Numbered from the stretch's first letter, positions 28,470 to 37,679 are shown. The stretch: DNA of 64,000 nucleotides from Martinezella rhizogenes (GCF_007002745.1 NZ_SGNY01000002.1:310001-374000), one strand, 5' to 3'. The notes: generated by a model not told the origin, from the letters alone. Numbers and translations: made by a program.

Positions 28470-30263
28470 TCAGACTAGCTGACGGCCCTTGGCGTCGATG
28501 GCGTTGGCAACAGCTTCATCCGTCGCCTCATCCGGCAACAGCATCTCGTTATGGGCTTTACCAGACGGGATCATCGGGAAGCAATTGGCAAGATTGGCAA
28601 CGCGGCAATCGAAGATGACAGGCTTGTTGACGGCAATCATCTCGGCGATCTTGTCGTCCAGCTCCTTCGGGTCGTCGCAATACATGCCAACCGCGCCATA
28701 GGCTTCCGCCAGCTTGACGAAATCAGGCATGGCTTCGGTATAGGAGTTCGACAGGCGGTTGCCGTGCAGCAGCTGCTGCCATTGCCGCACCATGCCCATA
28801 TACTGGTTGTTGAGGATGAAAATCTTCACCGGCAGACCATACTGGATGGCGCAGGACATTTCCTGAATGCACATCTGGATCGAGGCATCACCGGCAATGT
28901 CGATAACCAGCGCTTCGGGATGTGCGACCTGCACGCCGATGGCCGCTGGCAGGCCATAACCCATGGTTCCAAGGCCGCCCGAGGTCATCCAATGGTTCGG
29001 CTCCTCGAAGCCGAAGAACTGTGCCGCCCACATCTGGTGCTGGCCGACTTCGGTCGTGATGTAGGTGTCGCGTCCCTTCGAAGCCTCATAAAGCCGCTGC
29101 AAGGCATATTGCGGCATGATGACGTCTTTGGAATTCTTGTAGGCGAAGGAATTGCGGGCGCGCCAGCGCTCGATCTGCGACCACCAGTCGGCCGTCTGGG
29201 CTTTCTCCGGCTTCTTCGGCAAAGCGCGCCACAAGCGAACCATATCTTCCAGGACATGGCCGACATCACCGATAACAGGCACATCGACACGAACCGTCTT
29301 GTTGATCGAGGACGGGTCGATATCGATATGGATCTTCTTGGAGTTCGGCGAAAACGCATTGATGCGACCGGTAATCCGGTCGTCGAAGCGCGCGCCGATG
29401 CAGACCATGACGTCGCAATCATGCATCGTCATGTTGGCTTCGTAGGATCCGTGCATGCCCAGCATGCCGAGCCAGTTCTTGCCGGACGCCGGATAGGCGC
29501 CGAGACCCATCAGGGTCGAGGTGATCGGGAAACCGGTCAGCTCGACCAGTTCGCGCAGCAAACGGGTGGCTTCCGGGCCGGAGTTGATAACGCCGCCGCC
29601 AGTGTAGAAAACCGGCTTTTTCGCCTTGGACATCAGGTCGATGGCGGCGTGAATGGCATTGAGATCGCCCTGGACCTTCGGCTTGTAGCTCTTCTGCTGA
29701 ACGGCGGCAGAGGGTGGCGTGTAGGTGCCGGTGGCGAACTGGATGTCTTTGGGAATATCGACAACGACGGGACCGGGGCGACCGGTCTGCGCGATGCGGA
29801 AGGCTTCATGGATGATGCCCGCCAGCTCGTTGACGTCCTTGACCAGCCAATTGTGCTTGGTGCAGGGGCGCGTGATGCCGACGGTATCGCATTCCTGAAA
29901 CGCATCGGAACCGATCAGCGATGTCGGAACCTGGCCGGACAGGCAGACGAGCGGGATGGAATCCATCAGCGCATCCTGCAGCGGCGTTACCGCATTGGTG
30001 GCGCCGGGACCCGAGGTGACGAGCATGACGCCAACCTTGCCGGTGGAGCGGGCATAACCTTCGGCAGCGTGGCCGGCGCCCTGCTCGTGACGCACGAGAA
30101 TGTGCTGAATGTCTTCCTGCTGGAAAATCTCGTCATAAATCGGAAGCACGGCGCCGCCGGGATAACCGAAGATGTGCTCGACGCCATTGTCCTTCAGCGC
30201 CTGGAGCACGATCTCCGCACCTGTCATGCGATTGCTGTTTTCCGTATTGTCCTTATCCGTCAT
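28470..30263 (-). CDS. ilvI: Acetolactate synthase large (catalytic) subunit
   Basis: The 597-residue TPP- and FAD-dependent enzyme makes acetolactate or acetohydroxybutyrate, the first common step to valine, leucine and isoleucine. FGYPGGAVLPIYDE is near the N-terminus, the TPP-activating glutamate lies in RHEQGAGH, and the TPP/Mg motif GDASIQM...NNQYMGMV is in the C-terminal third. I chose the ATG at 30263, because an in-frame ATG at 30326 would lie on the terminator T-run with no ribosome site. The gene sits behind a leader peptide and terminator hairpin, so its expression is probably set by attenuation. Confidence 0.96.
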   Translation of the reverse strand: MTDKDNTENSNRMTGAEIVLQALKDNGVEHIFGYPGGAVLPIYDEIFQQEDIQHILVRHEQGAGHAAEGYARSTGKVGVMLVTSGPGATNAVTPLQDALMDSIPLVCLSGQVPTSLIGSDAFQECDTVGITRPCTKHNWLVKDVNELAGIIHEAFRIAQTGRPGPVVVDIPKDIQFATGTYTPPSAAVQQKSYKPKVQGDLNAIHAAIDLMSKAKKPVFYTGGGVINSGPEATRLLRELVELTGFPITSTLMGLGAYPASGKNWLGMLGMHGSYEANMTMHDCDVMVCIGARFDDRITGRINAFSPNSKKIHIDIDPSSINKTVRVDVPVIGDVGHVLEDMVRLWRALPKKPEKAQTADWWSQIERWRARNSFAYKNSKDVIMPQYALQRLYEASKGRDTYITTEVGQHQMWAAQFFGFEEPNHWMTSGGLGTMGYGLPAAIGVQVAHPEALVIDIAGDASIQMCIQEMSCAIQYGLPVKIFILNNQYMGMVRQWQQLLHGNRLSNSYTEAMPDFVKLAEAYGAVGMYCDDPKELDDKIAEMIAVNKPVIFDCRVANLANCFPMIPSGKAHNEMLLPDEATDEAVANAIDAKGRQLV

Positions 30264-30326
30264 TGCCTGTTTCCATCCCGCTTTGGCTTTGGATATCGAG
30301 GAGCCCGAGGGCCTGTTTGAAGACAT

Positions 30327-30350
30327 AAAAAAAGGCCCCTTAAGGAGCCT
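30327..30350 (-). terminator. ilvIH attenuator terminator
   Basis: On the minus strand AGGCTCCTTAAGGGGCCT folds into a hairpin followed by seven T, about 64 bases before ilvI. Just upstream, GCGCATGGG and CCCATGCGC form a 9-bp outer stem around GGATGG/CCATCC, overlapping the end of the leader peptide codons. Ribosome position on the leader would decide which stems form. I could not assign the antiterminator pairing with confidence. Confidence 0.75.
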
Positions 30351-30381
30351 CGTTCAGCGCATGGGTGCTTTCGCCGGATGG

Positions 30382-30438
30382 TTACACCATCCTGCCCATG
30401 CGCCGTCCCACCACGATAAGTACGTTAAGATTTTTCAT
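30382..30438 (-). CDS. ilv operon leader peptide (attenuator peptide)
   Basis: The 18-residue frame reads MKNLNVLIVVGRRMGRMV and stops with TAA. Six of residues 4-10 are Leu, Val or Ile (L-N-V-L-I-V-V), the end products of the pathway. It lies 32 bases ahead of the terminator hairpin in front of ilvI. No Shine-Dalgarno sequence precedes its ATG, and the predicted transcription start falls almost on it, so translation is probably leaderless. Scarcity of charged branched-chain tRNA should stall ribosomes in the LNVLIVV codons and favour read-through into ilvIH. It is too short for routine gene callers. Confidence 0.8.
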   Translation of the reverse strand: MKNLNVLIVVGRRMGRMV

Positions 30439-30446
30439 GGGCCGGA

Positions 30447-30475
30447 GTGTTAGCCACAAAAGCCCCAGCCGTCAA
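30447..30475 (-). promoter_or_regulatory. ilvIH promoter
   Basis: On the minus strand -35 TTGACG (30470-30475) and -10 TAACAC (30447-30452) are separated by 17 bases. Transcription would begin near 30440-30438, essentially at the leader peptide ATG. Read from consensus only. Confidence 0.6.
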
Positions 30476-30644
30476 CGCATATTGCGGAAAAAATCGGCGA
30501 CCGCTTCTTTTATTACTTAAAACCGCAAGTCGACGAAATTTTCGAACGCAATTGATACACCTGTTGTTAAATATAATCTTTTATTATCGAGGGCGCAGGT
30601 ATTGCCCGAACCACCGCGCTCATCCGCATGTCCCGGGATAAGAT

Positions 30645-32654
30645 GTGAGTAATAACGAGTTTCATAAAGCGTCCGGCATGGACGAAACCGAACGGCGATC
30701 CGCTCTGCAACCGGCAGACCGCATGCTTGGCCGCGTCATCGCCTGCGACGGCGCCCATGCCACCATCGCCGCGGAAACGGAACCGGGCTCCACCGATGTT
30801 GCACAACTCTGGTCCGTCGGACGGCTGATCTCCATCGAAATGGGCACGAGCCGTGTCGCAGCCCTGGTCTTCGCCATGCGCACCGATGAGAGACAATGGT
30901 CCCCGGACAGGTCGAACAGGTTGCTGATCGACGTGGAACTGATGGGAGAGGTTTACCGCACCGATGACGGCAGCGAACGGTTTTCCAGCGGTATTTCGCG
31001 TTATCCCTATCTTGGCGCCGTGGCCCACCGCATCCGCACCGGCGACCTTGCCAGGATCTACGACAGCGGCAAGCGTGACAGCTGCATCATCGGCAAGCTG
31101 ACGCAGGATGATACGATCGGCGCGGCCATCAATATTCCGCAGATGCTTTCGAAGCATTTCGCCGTCGTCGGTTCGACCGGGGTCGGCAAGACCACTGCGG
31201 TTTCCCTGCTCTTGAACAAGGCAATCGAGACGGACCCGAAACTGCGCGTCCTCATTCTCGATCCGCACAACGAATTTGCAGCCGCTTTTCCCGATCATTC
31301 GGTTGTCATCGATACCGATACGCTCGACCTTCCCTTCTGGCTGATGCGTCTTGAGGAATTTGCGGAAGTGGTTTTCCGTGGCCGCAAGCCTGTGCCGGAA
31401 GAGATGGACGTTCTGCGTGACGTCATACCCGAGGCGAAAAAAGCATTTCGCGGCACGGATGGTTCCGCTGTCCGCCGCACCTCCGACAAGAGCGCGATCA
31501 CACCGGATTCGCCGGTGCCCTACCGCATGGCCGATCTTCTGGCCTCCATCGACGAGCGTATCGGGCGGCTGGAAGGACGCGGTGAAAAGCCGGCGCTCCG
31601 TTCCCTGAAAAGCCGCATCCTCTCCGCCATCAACGATCCGCGCTACAATTTCATGTTCTCCAGCAATACGATCAGCGACACCATTCTGGAGACGGTGGCG
31701 CATATTTTCCGTATTCCCGGGGAAGGCAAGCCCATTTCAGTGTTCCAGCTCTCGGGCATCCCCTCCGAGGTGGTAAACTCGGTGGTCTCCGTTCTCTGCC
31801 GCATGTCGTTTGAGCTGGCGGTGCTGGCGCGCGGCTCGCTGCATATGCTTGTCGTCTGCGAAGAAGCCCACCGTTATGTTCCTGCCGATCCCGAGCGCGG
31901 CTTTTTCCCGACCCGGCAGGCGATCGCCCAGATCGCCAAGGAAGGCCGCAAATACGGAATTTCACTCGGCGTCATCAGTCAGCGGCCCAGCGAGCTGGAT
32001 CAGACCATCCTGTCGCAATGCTCGACCGTTTTCGCCATGCGGCTGTCAAACGAGATTGACCAGAAGATCATTCTGTCGGCCGTGCCCAACGCCTCGGCCT
32101 CGACCACCAGCTTTCTGTCCTCCATCGGCAATGGTGAAGCCATCGCTTTCGGCGAAGCCGTGGGGGTGCCGATGCGCATGCGTTTTGACCGCGTGCCGAC
32201 AATCAAATTGCCGAAGGCAAGCGGCACAGTCAGCCACGTACCGCACGAAACGCCCGATACCGTCGATCTCAATACTATTGTCACCCGCATGCGCGCCACA
32301 GCCCGGCCGGTCATCACCGGCTTCCAGCAAAGTGTCGAAGCGGCCTTTTCCGATCTGCCGGAATCGCTGGTGGCGCCCGGAGAAGCGGACGATATCGATC
32401 GCTGGAAGCGAGAATTGGGAACACCCGCAGCGGAGGGCTATGAGCCCTACCGCCCGGACATGCTGCCCGGACGCACAGCGCCACCGCCACAAAACCCGGA
32501 GAGGATGGACAGCGCCTCCGGTGCCGTCAACGACTTGCGCCGGGCCGGTTTCCAGATGCAGACGCAAAATGGTCCCCCGCCGGCCGATACACGCCCGTCG
32601 CTGCGCGAAAGCCTCCTGAAAAAGCCGCTCGGCAGCCTCTATCGCAAGGACTGA
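30645..32654 (+). CDS. HerA-like ATPase (DUF87)
   Basis: The 669-residue protein has a HerA/VirD4-type ATPase core: Walker A GSTGVGKT at residues 176-183, LILDPHNEFAAAF, Walker B MLVVCEEAHRYV, then ISLGVISQRPSELDQTILSQC. An N-terminal beta-barrel-like domain (about residues 20-150) matches HerA hexamers that translocate DNA, usually with the nuclease NurA; no nurA gene lies nearby. The C-terminus (about residues 560-669) is proline-rich and probably disordered. The start is GTG at 30645, or possibly ATG at 30678; both have weak ribosome sites. It is divergent from the ilvIH leader. Confidence 0.85.
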   Translation: MSNNEFHKASGMDETERRSALQPADRMLGRVIACDGAHATIAAETEPGSTDVAQLWSVGRLISIEMGTSRVAALVFAMRTDERQWSPDRSNRLLIDVELMGEVYRTDDGSERFSSGISRYPYLGAVAHRIRTGDLARIYDSGKRDSCIIGKLTQDDTIGAAINIPQMLSKHFAVVGSTGVGKTTAVSLLLNKAIETDPKLRVLILDPHNEFAAAFPDHSVVIDTDTLDLPFWLMRLEEFAEVVFRGRKPVPEEMDVLRDVIPEAKKAFRGTDGSAVRRTSDKSAITPDSPVPYRMADLLASIDERIGRLEGRGEKPALRSLKSRILSAINDPRYNFMFSSNTISDTILETVAHIFRIPGEGKPISVFQLSGIPSEVVNSVVSVLCRMSFELAVLARGSLHMLVVCEEAHRYVPADPERGFFPTRQAIAQIAKEGRKYGISLGVISQRPSELDQTILSQCSTVFAMRLSNEIDQKIILSAVPNASASTTSFLSSIGNGEAIAFGEAVGVPMRMRFDRVPTIKLPKASGTVSHVPHETPDTVDLNTIVTRMRATARPVITGFQQSVEAAFSDLPESLVAPGEADDIDRWKRELGTPAAEGYEPYRPDMLPGRTAPPPQNPERMDSASGAVNDLRRAGFQMQTQNGPPPADTRPSLRESLLKKPLGSLYRKD

Positions 32655-32663
32655 TGCCAGCCT

Positions 32664-33560
32664 TCAGGGCTGGATACGCGTCCAGTCCTCCCCCATCTGG
32701 TTGCGGAACCAAGTCATCTGCCGTTTGGCATATTGGCGGGTCGCAGCGGCCGATTTTTCGATCACCTCCGCCTCGCTCATGCCTCCGGCCAGCATCTCGG
32801 CGATCTGGGAAACGCCGATCGCCTTCATTGCCGTCGCATCGGGCGCGAGCTTGAGAGCCAGAAGCGCCTCGACCTCCTCCACCGCGCCACTTTCCATCAT
32901 CGCCTCGAAACGACGGTTGATACGGTCATGCAGCACCGGCCTGTCGGGCAAAACGACGAATTTCTGCGCCCGGTCGGGGTCAACGATCACCGGGCCGCTG
33001 GCTTTCTGGTAATCCCGGATCGATTTTCCGGTCGCTTCGATCACTTCCAGCGCCCGGACGATACGCTGGCCGTCTCCCGGCTGCAGAGCCTCTGCCATTT
33101 CGGGATCGCGGCTCGACAATTCCGTGTGGAGAACCGCCGGGCCCAATTCAATCAGCCGGCCGCGCAGCCTGTCGCGGATTTCGTCCGGGATGACAGGCAT
33201 ATCTGACAGTCCCCCGGTCAGCGCCTTGAAATAAAGCCCCGTGCCACCGACGATGACGGGAAGACGTCTCTGCCCCTTCATATCCGAAAGCAGCATTGAA
33301 ATATCCCGCAGCCATTCACCCGTGGAATAAAGGCTGCTCGCCGGCACATGGCCGTAAAGCAGATGCGGCACGCCCTGCATTTCATCTTCTGAAGGCCGGG
33401 CGGTCAGCACCCGCAGCGTGTCGTAAACCTGCATGCTGTCGGCATTGATGACGACGCCATTCCGCTCCCGCGCCAGACGAAGCGCAAGCGCGGACTTGCC
33501 GCTTGCCGTCGGGCCGGTTATCAGGATCGCATCAAAATTCTCATCAAGGTTTTTCATCAT
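32664..33560 (-). CDS. miaA: tRNA dimethylallyltransferase
   Basis: The 298-residue enzyme adds dimethylallyl to A37 of tRNAs that read codons beginning with U, stabilising codon pairing. The P-loop reads ITGPTASGKSALALRLA near the N-terminus; further motifs are NADSMQVYDTLRVLTARP, PVIVGGTGLYFKALTGGL and QYAKRQMTWFRNQ. The start is the ATG at 33560 or the adjacent one at 33557. That codon interlocks with the divergent serB start at 33559, so each gene's ribosome site and promoter must lie inside the other gene. Confidence 0.95.
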   Translation of the reverse strand: MMKNLDENFDAILITGPTASGKSALALRLARERNGVVINADSMQVYDTLRVLTARPSEDEMQGVPHLLYGHVPASSLYSTGEWLRDISMLLSDMKGQRRLPVIVGGTGLYFKALTGGLSDMPVIPDEIRDRLRGRLIELGPAVLHTELSSRDPEMAEALQPGDGQRIVRALEVIEATGKSIRDYQKASGPVIVDPDRAQKFVVLPDRPVLHDRINRRFEAMMESGAVEEVEALLALKLAPDATAMKAIGVSQIAEMLAGGMSEAEVIEKSAAATRQYAKRQMTWFRNQMGEDWTRIQP

Positions 33561-34449
33561 GGCTCTCGTTGCCACGCTTATCGCCAATCCGTCAAATCCT
33601 GTTCTGACACCGGCCCTCGGCGAAGCCGCCGCAAAGGCCGTCAATGCGTCAGGTCTTTACTGGCTGGCGGATGGTGTCGCCTGCGATATCGCCTTGCCTT
33701 CCGGCACCAGTGCCGAAGAAGCCCGCAACGCCATTGCCGGCGCGCTGACTGGCCAGCCAATCGATATCGTCATCCAGGAGCAGGACCAGCGCCGCAAGAA
33801 ACTGCTGATCGCCGATATGGATTCGACCATGATCGGCCAGGAATGCATCGACGAGCTGGCCGCCGAAGTCGGCCTGAAGGACAAGGTCTCCACCATCACC
33901 GCCCGCGCCATGAATGGTGAGATCGCTTTTGAGCCGGCGCTCCGGGAACGCGTGGCGCTGCTGAAAGGCCTGCCGGTTTCGGTCATCGACGACGTCATCG
34001 AAAAGCACATTACGCTGACATCAGGCGGCAAGGAACTGATCGCCACCATGAAGGCGAAAGGCTATTACACCGCCCTGGTTTCCGGTGGCTTCACGGTTTT
34101 CACCGGCCGCGTCGCAGCGATGCTCGGTTTCGATGAAAACCGCGCCAATCTGCTCGGCGAAGCCAATGGCGAGCTTGACGGCACCGTTGCCGAACCCATC
34201 CTCGGCAAGCAGGCCAAGGTGGACGCGCTGAACGACATCGCCGCAAAGCTTGGCATCTCGCCGGAAGAGGCGATGGCGGTCGGCGATGGCGCCAACGATC
34301 TCGGCATGCTGCATCTGGCCGGCGCGGGTGTTGCCCTGCACGCCAAGCCCGCCGTCGCGGCTGAAGCGCAGATGCGCATCGACCACGGCGACCTGACCGC
34401 GCTGCTTTACATTCAGGGTTACCGCAAGACGGATTTTGTCACTCCATGA
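33559..34449 (+). CDS. serB: Phosphoserine phosphatase
   Basis: The 296-residue haloacid-dehalogenase-type enzyme does the last step of serine synthesis. The nucleophile motif DMDST has Asp86 and Asp88, followed by the QECIDELA substrate loop. Further motifs are LVSGGFTVFTGRVA and VGDGANDLGML, the Mg2+ site. The first 75 residues form the N-terminal ACT-like domain seen in proteobacterial SerB. The start interlocks with miaA. The stop overlaps the next gene by 4 bases. Confidence 0.95.
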   Translation: MALVATLIANPSNPVLTPALGEAAAKAVNASGLYWLADGVACDIALPSGTSAEEARNAIAGALTGQPIDIVIQEQDQRRKKLLIADMDSTMIGQECIDELAAEVGLKDKVSTITARAMNGEIAFEPALRERVALLKGLPVSVIDDVIEKHITLTSGGKELIATMKAKGYYTALVSGGFTVFTGRVAAMLGFDENRANLLGEANGELDGTVAEPILGKQAKVDALNDIAAKLGISPEEAMAVGDGANDLGMLHLAGAGVALHAKPAVAAEAQMRIDHGDLTALLYIQGYRKTDFVTP

Positions 34450-35018
34450 TCATCCGCGAAACACCAAGGCTCATTCTGCGCGAGTGGAAGGAGAGCGACC
34501 GCGACCTGTTCCGCGAAATCAACGCAGACGAAAAGGTCATGGAGTTTTTTCCCTTCCGTCGCAGCCACGCGGAAGCGGACGCCGTACTGGAAACCATCAA
34601 CGGCATGATCCGTGGCAGCGGTTATGGCTTCTACGCCATGGAACTGCGCGAAACCGGCGAAGTCATGGGTTTCTGCGGCATATCGCCCGTCATGAACCTC
34701 GATCCGCCTTTCCCGCTCGGCACCATGGAGATCGGCTGGCGGCTCGCCACCCGCTTCTGGGGCCACGGCTACGTCACCGAAGCCGCACAATCACTGCTCG
34801 TCATGGCCTTTGATGAAAAGGAAACGCCGGAAATCGTCTCCTTCGCCGTTCACGACAACCACCGCTCGACCCGCGTGATGGAGCGCATCGGCCTCAAGCG
34901 TGACCCGTCACGCGATTTCGATCATCCGCGCGTGCCTGATGACACGCATCCGCATCTGCGTCCGCATGTAACCTATGCGCTGACGCTGGCGGAATGGCGG
35001 GAACGGCAGTCGCAATAA
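34446..35018 (+). CDS. GNAT family N-acetyltransferase (RimJ/RimL-like)
   Basis: The 190-residue protein has the RimJ/RimL-type GNAT fold: ETPRLILREWKESDRDLF at the N-terminus, the GFYAMELRETGEVMGFCGI strand pair, and the acetyl-CoA-binding segment IGWRLATRFWGHGYVTEAAQSLLVMAF. HDNHRSTRVMERIGLKR follows. It acetylates an amino group on an unknown protein or small molecule. The ATG overlaps the serB stop (ATGA), so it is translationally coupled. It converges on the SDR gene. Confidence 0.9.
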   Translation: MIIRETPRLILREWKESDRDLFREINADEKVMEFFPFRRSHAEADAVLETINGMIRGSGYGFYAMELRETGEVMGFCGISPVMNLDPPFPLGTMEIGWRLATRFWGHGYVTEAAQSLLVMAFDEKETPEIVSFAVHDNHRSTRVMERIGLKRDPSRDFDHPRVPDDTHPHLRPHVTYALTLAEWRERQSQ

Positions 35019-35042
35019 CGCCCTTCCCGCCAGTCTGGAACC

Positions 35043-35792
35043 TTACTTCACCGCCGCATTGCCGCCATCCGCAAACAGCGCCGCCCCGGCAACGAAACTC
35101 GACATCGGGCTGGCGAGGAAAAGGGCTGCCTGCGCCAGTTCTTCCGGCTCGGCGATGCGTTTCATCGCATGCAGGCCTGCCGCCCATTCCTTCTGGGCCG
35201 CATCTCCGGCCATGGGTGTGTCGACCCCGCCGGGAAGCAGCCCGTTGGCGCGAATGCCCTGCACGGCATAATCGGCGGTAATGCCTTTCACCAGCCCCAT
35301 CAGCGCCGCCTTCGACGTGCCATAGGCCGCCATGCCCGGTATGCCGGCACTGGTGCCGACGAAGCTGGAGATAAAGACGATCGAGCCACCGCCGCGCTTC
35401 AGCATCAACGGAATCTGGTGGCGCGCACCGAGATATGCGGAAGTGAGATTGGCTGTGATTACATGATCCCATTCCTCGGCGGAAATCTCCGCCAGCGGCT
35501 TCATGGCGCCGACCGCGCCTGCATTGTTGACGGCGATATCGAGACCGCCGAAAATGCTTACGGCCGCATCCGCCAGCCGGGAATGAGTTTCCTCACGATT
35601 GACATCGCCGACAACGGCATGGACACAGCCACCGGTCTCGCGAATGCCGGCGGCAACCTCTTCCAGTGCCGCAGCACCCCGCGCATTGATGACGACGGCT
35701 GCCCCTTGCGAGGCAAACAGCCTCGCCGTCGCCCGGCCGATGCCGGATGACGCACCAGTGATGATGGCAACCTTGTTTTCGAGTAATTTCAT
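35043..35792 (-). CDS. Short-chain dehydrogenase/reductase
   Basis: The 249-residue classical SDR has the cofactor loop TGASSGIGRA near residue 12, the NNAGAVG motif, the catalytic Ser in SIVFISSFVGT and the YGTSKAAL Tyr/Lys pair. It uses NAD(P)H; arginine in the VVINARGAA strand end suggests NADP. I chose 35792 because it lies 9 bases from GGAGG; an ATG five codons upstream lacks this spacing. Substrate unknown, no operon partner. Confidence 0.92.
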   Translation of the reverse strand: MKLLENKVAIITGASSGIGRATARLFASQGAAVVINARGAAALEEVAAGIRETGGCVHAVVGDVNREETHSRLADAAVSIFGGLDIAVNNAGAVGAMKPLAEISAEEWDHVITANLTSAYLGARHQIPLMLKRGGGSIVFISSFVGTSAGIPGMAAYGTSKAALMGLVKGITADYAVQGIRANGLLPGGVDTPMAGDAAQKEWAAGLHAMKRIAEPEELAQAALFLASPMSSFVAGAALFADGGNAAVK

Positions 35793-35881
35793 ATCCTTGA
35801 CCTCCATTGATGGAGACCAAGGATTAGAGAGGGGCCGGGATCACAACCACCCGATTCCTGCCGAACCGGGTGGAAAGCGCT

Positions 35882-37426
35882 TTACTCCAGCGGCAGCGCC
35901 ACCACGCGCAGATTGCCCTGTGCATCGGCAACCATCATATGGGCGTTCTTGCGGCCTTCGGATTTCAGGCCGTTGATGCGAACCAGCACGTCGCCGGGAA
36001 CTTCCATGAAATCCTGACCGACTTCGACGATGATATCGCCCGGTTTCATGCCCTTCTGTTCGGCCGGCGAACCCGTATCGACGCTTGCGACCAGCACACC
36101 TTCAACGCTTTCGGCAATGCCCTTTTCCGTGCGCAGCTCATTGCTGAGGACGACCAGGTTCATGCCAAGCACGCTCTGCGGCGCTTCACGCACTTCCGGC
36201 GTCTGGTCCTGCGCCTGATCGTCGGCGCCGCCATCATCATCAGGCGCAACCACGCCGCCATCGCCGTCTTCGGCCTGCGGGTCTTCGGTCGCGGCCTTTT
36301 CGTCGGTCGTATCCTGCAACTGCCCGAGCTTGACCTTGACGGTCTCCTCCTTGCCGTCACGCAGGATCACCACATCGACTTCCTTGCCAACCGGGCTTTC
36401 CGCCACGATTCGCAAGAGATCACGCATTTCATGAATGTCCTTGCCGTCGAATTTCAGCACGACATCGCCTGCCTGGATAGGGCCGTTCTCCACCGGGCCG
36501 CCTTTGGCCACACCGGAGATAAGCGCACCCTTGGCGCTTTCCATGCCGAGGCTTGCCGCCACATCGTCGGTGACCGGCTGAACACGAACGCCGAGCCAGC
36601 CGCGACGGGTCTCGCCGAATTCGATCAGCTGCTGCACGATATTCTGCGCAAGCTCCGTCGGAACGGCAAAACCGATACCGATCGAACCGCCGCTCGGCGA
36701 AATGATCGCGGTATTGATGCCGATTACCTCACCCTTCATGTTGAAGAGCGGACCACCCGAATTGCCCTTGTTGATCGCCGCATCCGTCTGGATGAAATTG
36801 TCATAGGGGCCGGCATTGATGTTGCGGCCGCGCGCGGAAATGACACCGACAGTCAGCGAACCGCCAAGGCCGAAGGGGTTGCCGATGGCCATTACCCAGT
36901 CACCGATGCGCATGCTGCGCGAATCGCCGAACTTGACGGCCTTCAGCGGCGTTTTTGGCTCTACCTTCAAGACCGAAAGGTCGGTTTTGGTATCGGTGCC
37001 AACAAGCGTTGCCTTCAGCTTCGAGCCGTTCGGGAAAATCACCTCGATGGCATCAGCACCCTCGATGACGTGATTGTTGGTGACGACATAGCCAGCGGGA
37101 TCGATGACGAAACCGGAACCCAGCGAGTTGACCTTTTCACCGCCCTCCGGCTTCTGGCTGTCGAAATAATCCTTGAAGAATTCCTGGAAGGGCGACCCCT
37201 CCGGCAGCTTCGGCGGAACAGGACCCTTGCCCTCGGTCTTGACGTTCTGTGACGTCGAAATATTCACCACCGCATCCAGCAGCGGCTCGGCAAGATCGGC
37301 CACAGACTCCGGCCCATGGCTCTGCGCCCTTGCCGCAACCGGCGCCGAAAGGCTGCCCGCCACAAGCGCGATGCCCGCGACTGCGGCAATGCTGTTGCGA
37401 AAAGGCGAAAGAAGGGTCACGGCCAT
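35882..37426 (-). CDS. degP: DegP/HtrA-type periplasmic serine protease
   Basis: The 514-residue protease-chaperone degrades misfolded envelope proteins. A signal peptide ends near residue 35 (AARAQ). The catalytic triad is His119 (TNNHV), Asp149 (TDLSVL) and Ser223 (GNSGGP). Two PDZ domains follow: about residues 285-375 (RRGWLGVRVQPV onward) and about 415-505, separated by an acidic, low-complexity linker (about 380-410). A GAGGA ribosome site precedes the ATG. It lies about 300 bases downstream of hflC on the same strand. A possible promoter (TTTACA-16-TATGCT) is visible in the gap. Confidence 0.95.
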   Translation of the reverse strand: MAVTLLSPFRNSIAAVAGIALVAGSLSAPVAARAQSHGPESVADLAEPLLDAVVNISTSQNVKTEGKGPVPPKLPEGSPFQEFFKDYFDSQKPEGGEKVNSLGSGFVIDPAGYVVTNNHVIEGADAIEVIFPNGSKLKATLVGTDTKTDLSVLKVEPKTPLKAVKFGDSRSMRIGDWVMAIGNPFGLGGSLTVGVISARGRNINAGPYDNFIQTDAAINKGNSGGPLFNMKGEVIGINTAIISPSGGSIGIGFAVPTELAQNIVQQLIEFGETRRGWLGVRVQPVTDDVAASLGMESAKGALISGVAKGGPVENGPIQAGDVVLKFDGKDIHEMRDLLRIVAESPVGKEVDVVILRDGKEETVKVKLGQLQDTTDEKAATEDPQAEDGDGGVVAPDDDGGADDQAQDQTPEVREAPQSVLGMNLVVLSNELRTEKGIAESVEGVLVASVDTGSPAEQKGMKPGDIIVEVGQDFMEVPGDVLVRINGLKSEGRKNAHMMVADAQGNLRVVALPLE

Positions 37427-37679
37427 AAGCGTCCTCGCGTTTCAGATAGTCTCGCCTTGCATATATCGACAAAGCATAAGGCGGAATGATGAAGTGTAAA
37501 AATACCTTTTCGTGAACAGGCGGATGATGCCTTGCCCCTGCCCACAGCATTGGCACGAAACGGGAGTGAAAAGAAAGGGCCGGCCAAAACCAGTCCTCAG
37601 ATTACCAACAACGGCCGCCAAGCCCTCTCCTCGGCCATCCCTCGGGTCGTGCCTGAGGATGACGCCGTGCGGGGGCTGT
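37427..37679. other. Intergenic gap between hflC and degP
   Basis: With the terminator at its far end, this gap spans 305 bases. It holds the presumed degP promoter and leader near the degP side. It also holds a second AAGAAAGGGCCGG string that partly duplicates the hflC terminator arm, and a short inverted repeat (TCCTCGGCCATCCC... with TGCCTGAGGA). I see no coding frame with family support. Confidence 0.5.

Noticed and set aside
28551..30320. A 589-codon plus-strand frame opposite ilvI
   Set aside because: It is the shadow of acetolactate synthase codons; no ribosome site and no family motif.
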